From NCBI RefSeq assembly GCF_040450955.1, contig NZ_CP144373.1:1871541-1935540 (forward strand): DNA of 64,000 nucleotides, written 5' to 3'. The notes under the pieces were generated by a model, which was not told the DNA's origin, made no database searches, and worked only from the letters and a program-made list of their open reading frames with translations. Shown in pieces: positions 63,138-64,000 of this stretch (position 1 is the stretch's first letter; every line of letters begins with the position of its first letter). The translations under genes were made by a program, and so were the position numbers. This DNA is from Thermodesulfovibrio sp. 3907-1M. GTDB lineage: Bacteria; Nitrospirota; Thermodesulfovibrionia; Thermodesulfovibrionales; Thermodesulfovibrionaceae.

Positions 63138-63539
63138 CTAAACTCTCCTTGCCCTTTCTATTAAGGAAGCACCCATTACATCCAGAAGGGATACAACTCC
63201 TACGATTTCTTTGCCTTCGTGAACAAAAACTCTCGCGATGTTGAATTTTTCCATAAGCTTGATAAGATGCTCCAGATCTGTTTCCTTATCAATGCTTATA
63301 ACAGGTTTTGAAGCAATTTCTTCTACTCTGATTTTATGGGGATCAAGGTTTTTTGCAATTACTTTAAAAACAATGTCTCTAACAGTTATTACTCCATATA
63401 CATCCTTTTCATCCCTTGGCAGAACTATCAAAGACCTCATTCTTTTATCAACCAGTTTTTCAATAGCATCATAAACCGATGCTTCGGCTTTTATTGTTTC
63501 CAGTTTAGTGTTCATTACTTCCTTTACTTTTGTATTCAT
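63138..63539 (-). CDS. CBS-domain pair protein
   Basis: A 133-residue protein of two CBS motifs in tandem (VKEVMNTKLETIKAEASVYDAI, then ASKPVISIDKETDLEHLIKLM). Such pairs bind adenosine nucleotides and act as energy sensors. It is the first gene of the DUF47-PiT operon, so it may tune phosphate uptake by nucleotide level; this is inference. A GGAGG site precedes the ATG. Confidence 0.88.
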   Translation of the reverse strand: MNTKVKEVMNTKLETIKAEASVYDAIEKLVDKRMRSLIVLPRDEKDVYGVITVRDIVFKVIAKNLDPHKIRVEEIASKPVISIDKETDLEHLIKLMEKFNIARVFVHEGKEIVGVVSLLDVMGASLIERARRV

Positions 63540-63572
63540 GCTTTACCTCCATTGTATTATTTTGTTAAAATT

Positions 63573-63601
63573 ATTATACAGGTTTCTTGAAAAGTTGACA
63601 A
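63573..63601 (-). promoter_or_regulatory. Promoter of CBS-DUF47-pit operon
   Basis: On the minus strand TTGTCA (63601-63596) and a perfect TATAAT (63578-63573) are 17 bases apart. Leader is about 28-33 bases with the ribosome site GGAGG before the start. Its -35 hexamer overlaps that of the divergent tRNA promoter. Confidence 0.75.
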
Positions 63602-63624
63602 TCCAGCTTAAAAGTTCTTATATT
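63595..63624 (+). promoter_or_regulatory. Promoter of the tRNA Thr-Tyr-Gly-Thr cluster
   Basis: Perfect TTGACA at 63595-63600 and TATATT at 63619-63624 with an 18-base spacer. Transcription should begin about 6 bases before tRNA-Thr(TGT). Confidence 0.7.
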
Positions 63625-63637
63625 ATAAGTTATAGAT

Positions 63638-63710
63638 GCCACCGTAGCTCAGCGGGTAGAGCAGCTGATTTGTAATCAGCGGGTCGGGGGTTCAAATCCC
63701 TTCGGTGGCT
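63638..63710 (+). tRNA. tRNA-Thr (anticodon TGT)
   Basis: Acceptor GCCACCG pairs with CGGTGGC; anticodon stem GCTGA/TCAGC with loop TTTGTAA, so the anticodon is TGT (reads ACA). T-arm GGGTTCAAATCCC. CCA not encoded. First of four tRNAs. Confidence 0.96.
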
Positions 63711-63748
63711 TGAATTGCTTGAAAATAAAAAGATATAATATTAACAAT

Positions 63749-63831
63749 GGAGGGGTACCCGAGTGGCCAAAGGGGACAGGCTGTAAACCTGTTGGCGTCT
63801 GCCTTCGAAGGTTCGAATCCTTCCCCCTCCA
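63749..63831 (+). tRNA. tRNA-Tyr (anticodon GTA)
   Basis: 83-base gene with acceptor GGAGGGG pairing with CCCCTCC and discriminator A. Anticodon stem ACAGG/CCTGT with loop CTGTAAA, anticodon GTA. The long variable arm fits bacterial tyrosine tRNA. Confidence 0.96.
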
Positions 63832-63836
63832 TATGT

Positions 63837-63908
63837 GCGGGAATAGCTCAGCGGTAGAGCGTCAGCCTTCCAAGCTGAGGGTCGCGGGTTCAAATCCCGT
63901 TTCCCGCT
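63837..63908 (+). tRNA. tRNA-Gly (anticodon TCC)
   Basis: Acceptor GCGGGAA pairs with TTCCCGC; anticodon stem TCAGC/GCTGA with loop CTTCCAA, anticodon TCC (reads GGA and GGG). CCA not encoded. Confidence 0.96.
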
Positions 63909-63915
63909 TTTTTAT

Positions 63916-63988
63916 GCCCATGTAGCTCAGTCGGCAGAGCACGTCCTTGGTAAGGACGAGGCCACCGGTTCGATCCCGGTCATGGGCT
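63916..63988 (+). tRNA. tRNA-Thr (anticodon GGT)
   Basis: Acceptor GCCCATG pairs with CATGGGC; anticodon stem CGTCC/GGACG with loop TTGGTAA, anticodon GGT (reads ACC and ACU). The Thr-Tyr-Gly-Thr order commonly precedes tuf, which would start just beyond the window. Confidence 0.96.
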
Positions 63989-64000
63989 TTAAGAAGAAGA

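Noticed and set aside
63710..63925. A 71-codon frame running through the tRNA genes
   Set aside because: It reads through the tRNA-Tyr and tRNA-Gly genes; the RNA genes explain the sequence.

Overview
The window is a continuous, gene-dense, AT-rich piece of a bacterial chromosome with an outer membrane (lptD, a BamE-like lipoprotein, rlpA, surA-like chaperone). The gene set suggests an anaerobic, hydrogen-using member of the Nitrospirota, close to Thermodesulfovibrio in flavour. The pointers are HdrABC-Mvh hydrogenase, hyp genes, selA, ino1, truD, a DUF4390-ntrYX block and pyrDB/pyrK. The assignment is inference from gene content only.

1-25.7 kb is almost entirely + strand housekeeping in overlapping operons: recA (cut by the window edge)-recX-lipoprotein-alaS-phasin-like-selA-dgt-acpS, then trpBA-accD-folC-lptD-truB-purB-(methylase-like)-EF-G-like-argH-lipoprotein-hypE-surA-like-rluB-truD-LigD phosphoesterase domain. 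25.7-35.1 kb is a minus-strand block: xerC-hslV-hslU-rlpA-fmdE-like-rlmD-cupin, then greA-pyrK-pyrD-SAM hydrolase-hslO. 35.2-39.1 kb (+) holds ino1 with a CDP-alcohol phosphotransferase, DUF948/YtxH envelope proteins, hypA-hypB and tadA. 39.1-45.6 kb (-) holds tauE-amiC-gerMN-murI-rph-arginase-like, rpiB-glyA and a small lipoprotein. 46.1-52.8 kb (+) is DUF4390-ntrY-ntrX-der, a sugar-nucleotide epimerase and UspA, facing a PAS histidine kinase. 54.5-61.6 kb carries tRNA-Leu and the operon hdrA-hdrC-hdrB-mvhD-mvhG-mvhA-maturation protease. 61.6-63.5 kb (-) is a phosphate-transport operon (CBS protein, DUF47, PiT). The window ends in the tRNA-Thr-Tyr-Gly-Thr cluster that often precedes tuf.

The most notable feature is mvhA, the large subunit of the Hdr-linked [NiFe] hydrogenase. 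It contains one in-frame UGA exactly at the second cysteine of the N-terminal Ni-binding CxxC motif, and a compact hairpin (candidate SECIS) begins 16 nt downstream. selA lies in the same window, as do hypA, hypB, hypE and a maturation protease. Selenocysteine is therefore likely at a position corresponding to a bridging Ni-Fe ligand, whereas in the [NiFeSe] enzymes I know selenium is in the C-terminal motif.

Other unexplained structure: a family of palindromic interspersed elements with a conserved outer stem and a varying but self-complementary inner stem, in three clusters, plus tandem arrays of half-elements; one array forms the N-terminus of a lipoprotein. Several genes at possible transcription-unit starts have a TATAAT-like box exactly 7 nt before ATG and no Shine-Dalgarno sequence, suggesting leaderless mRNAs. 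All four convergent gene pairs overlap at their stop codons. An EF-G paralogue has lost the P-loop lysine.
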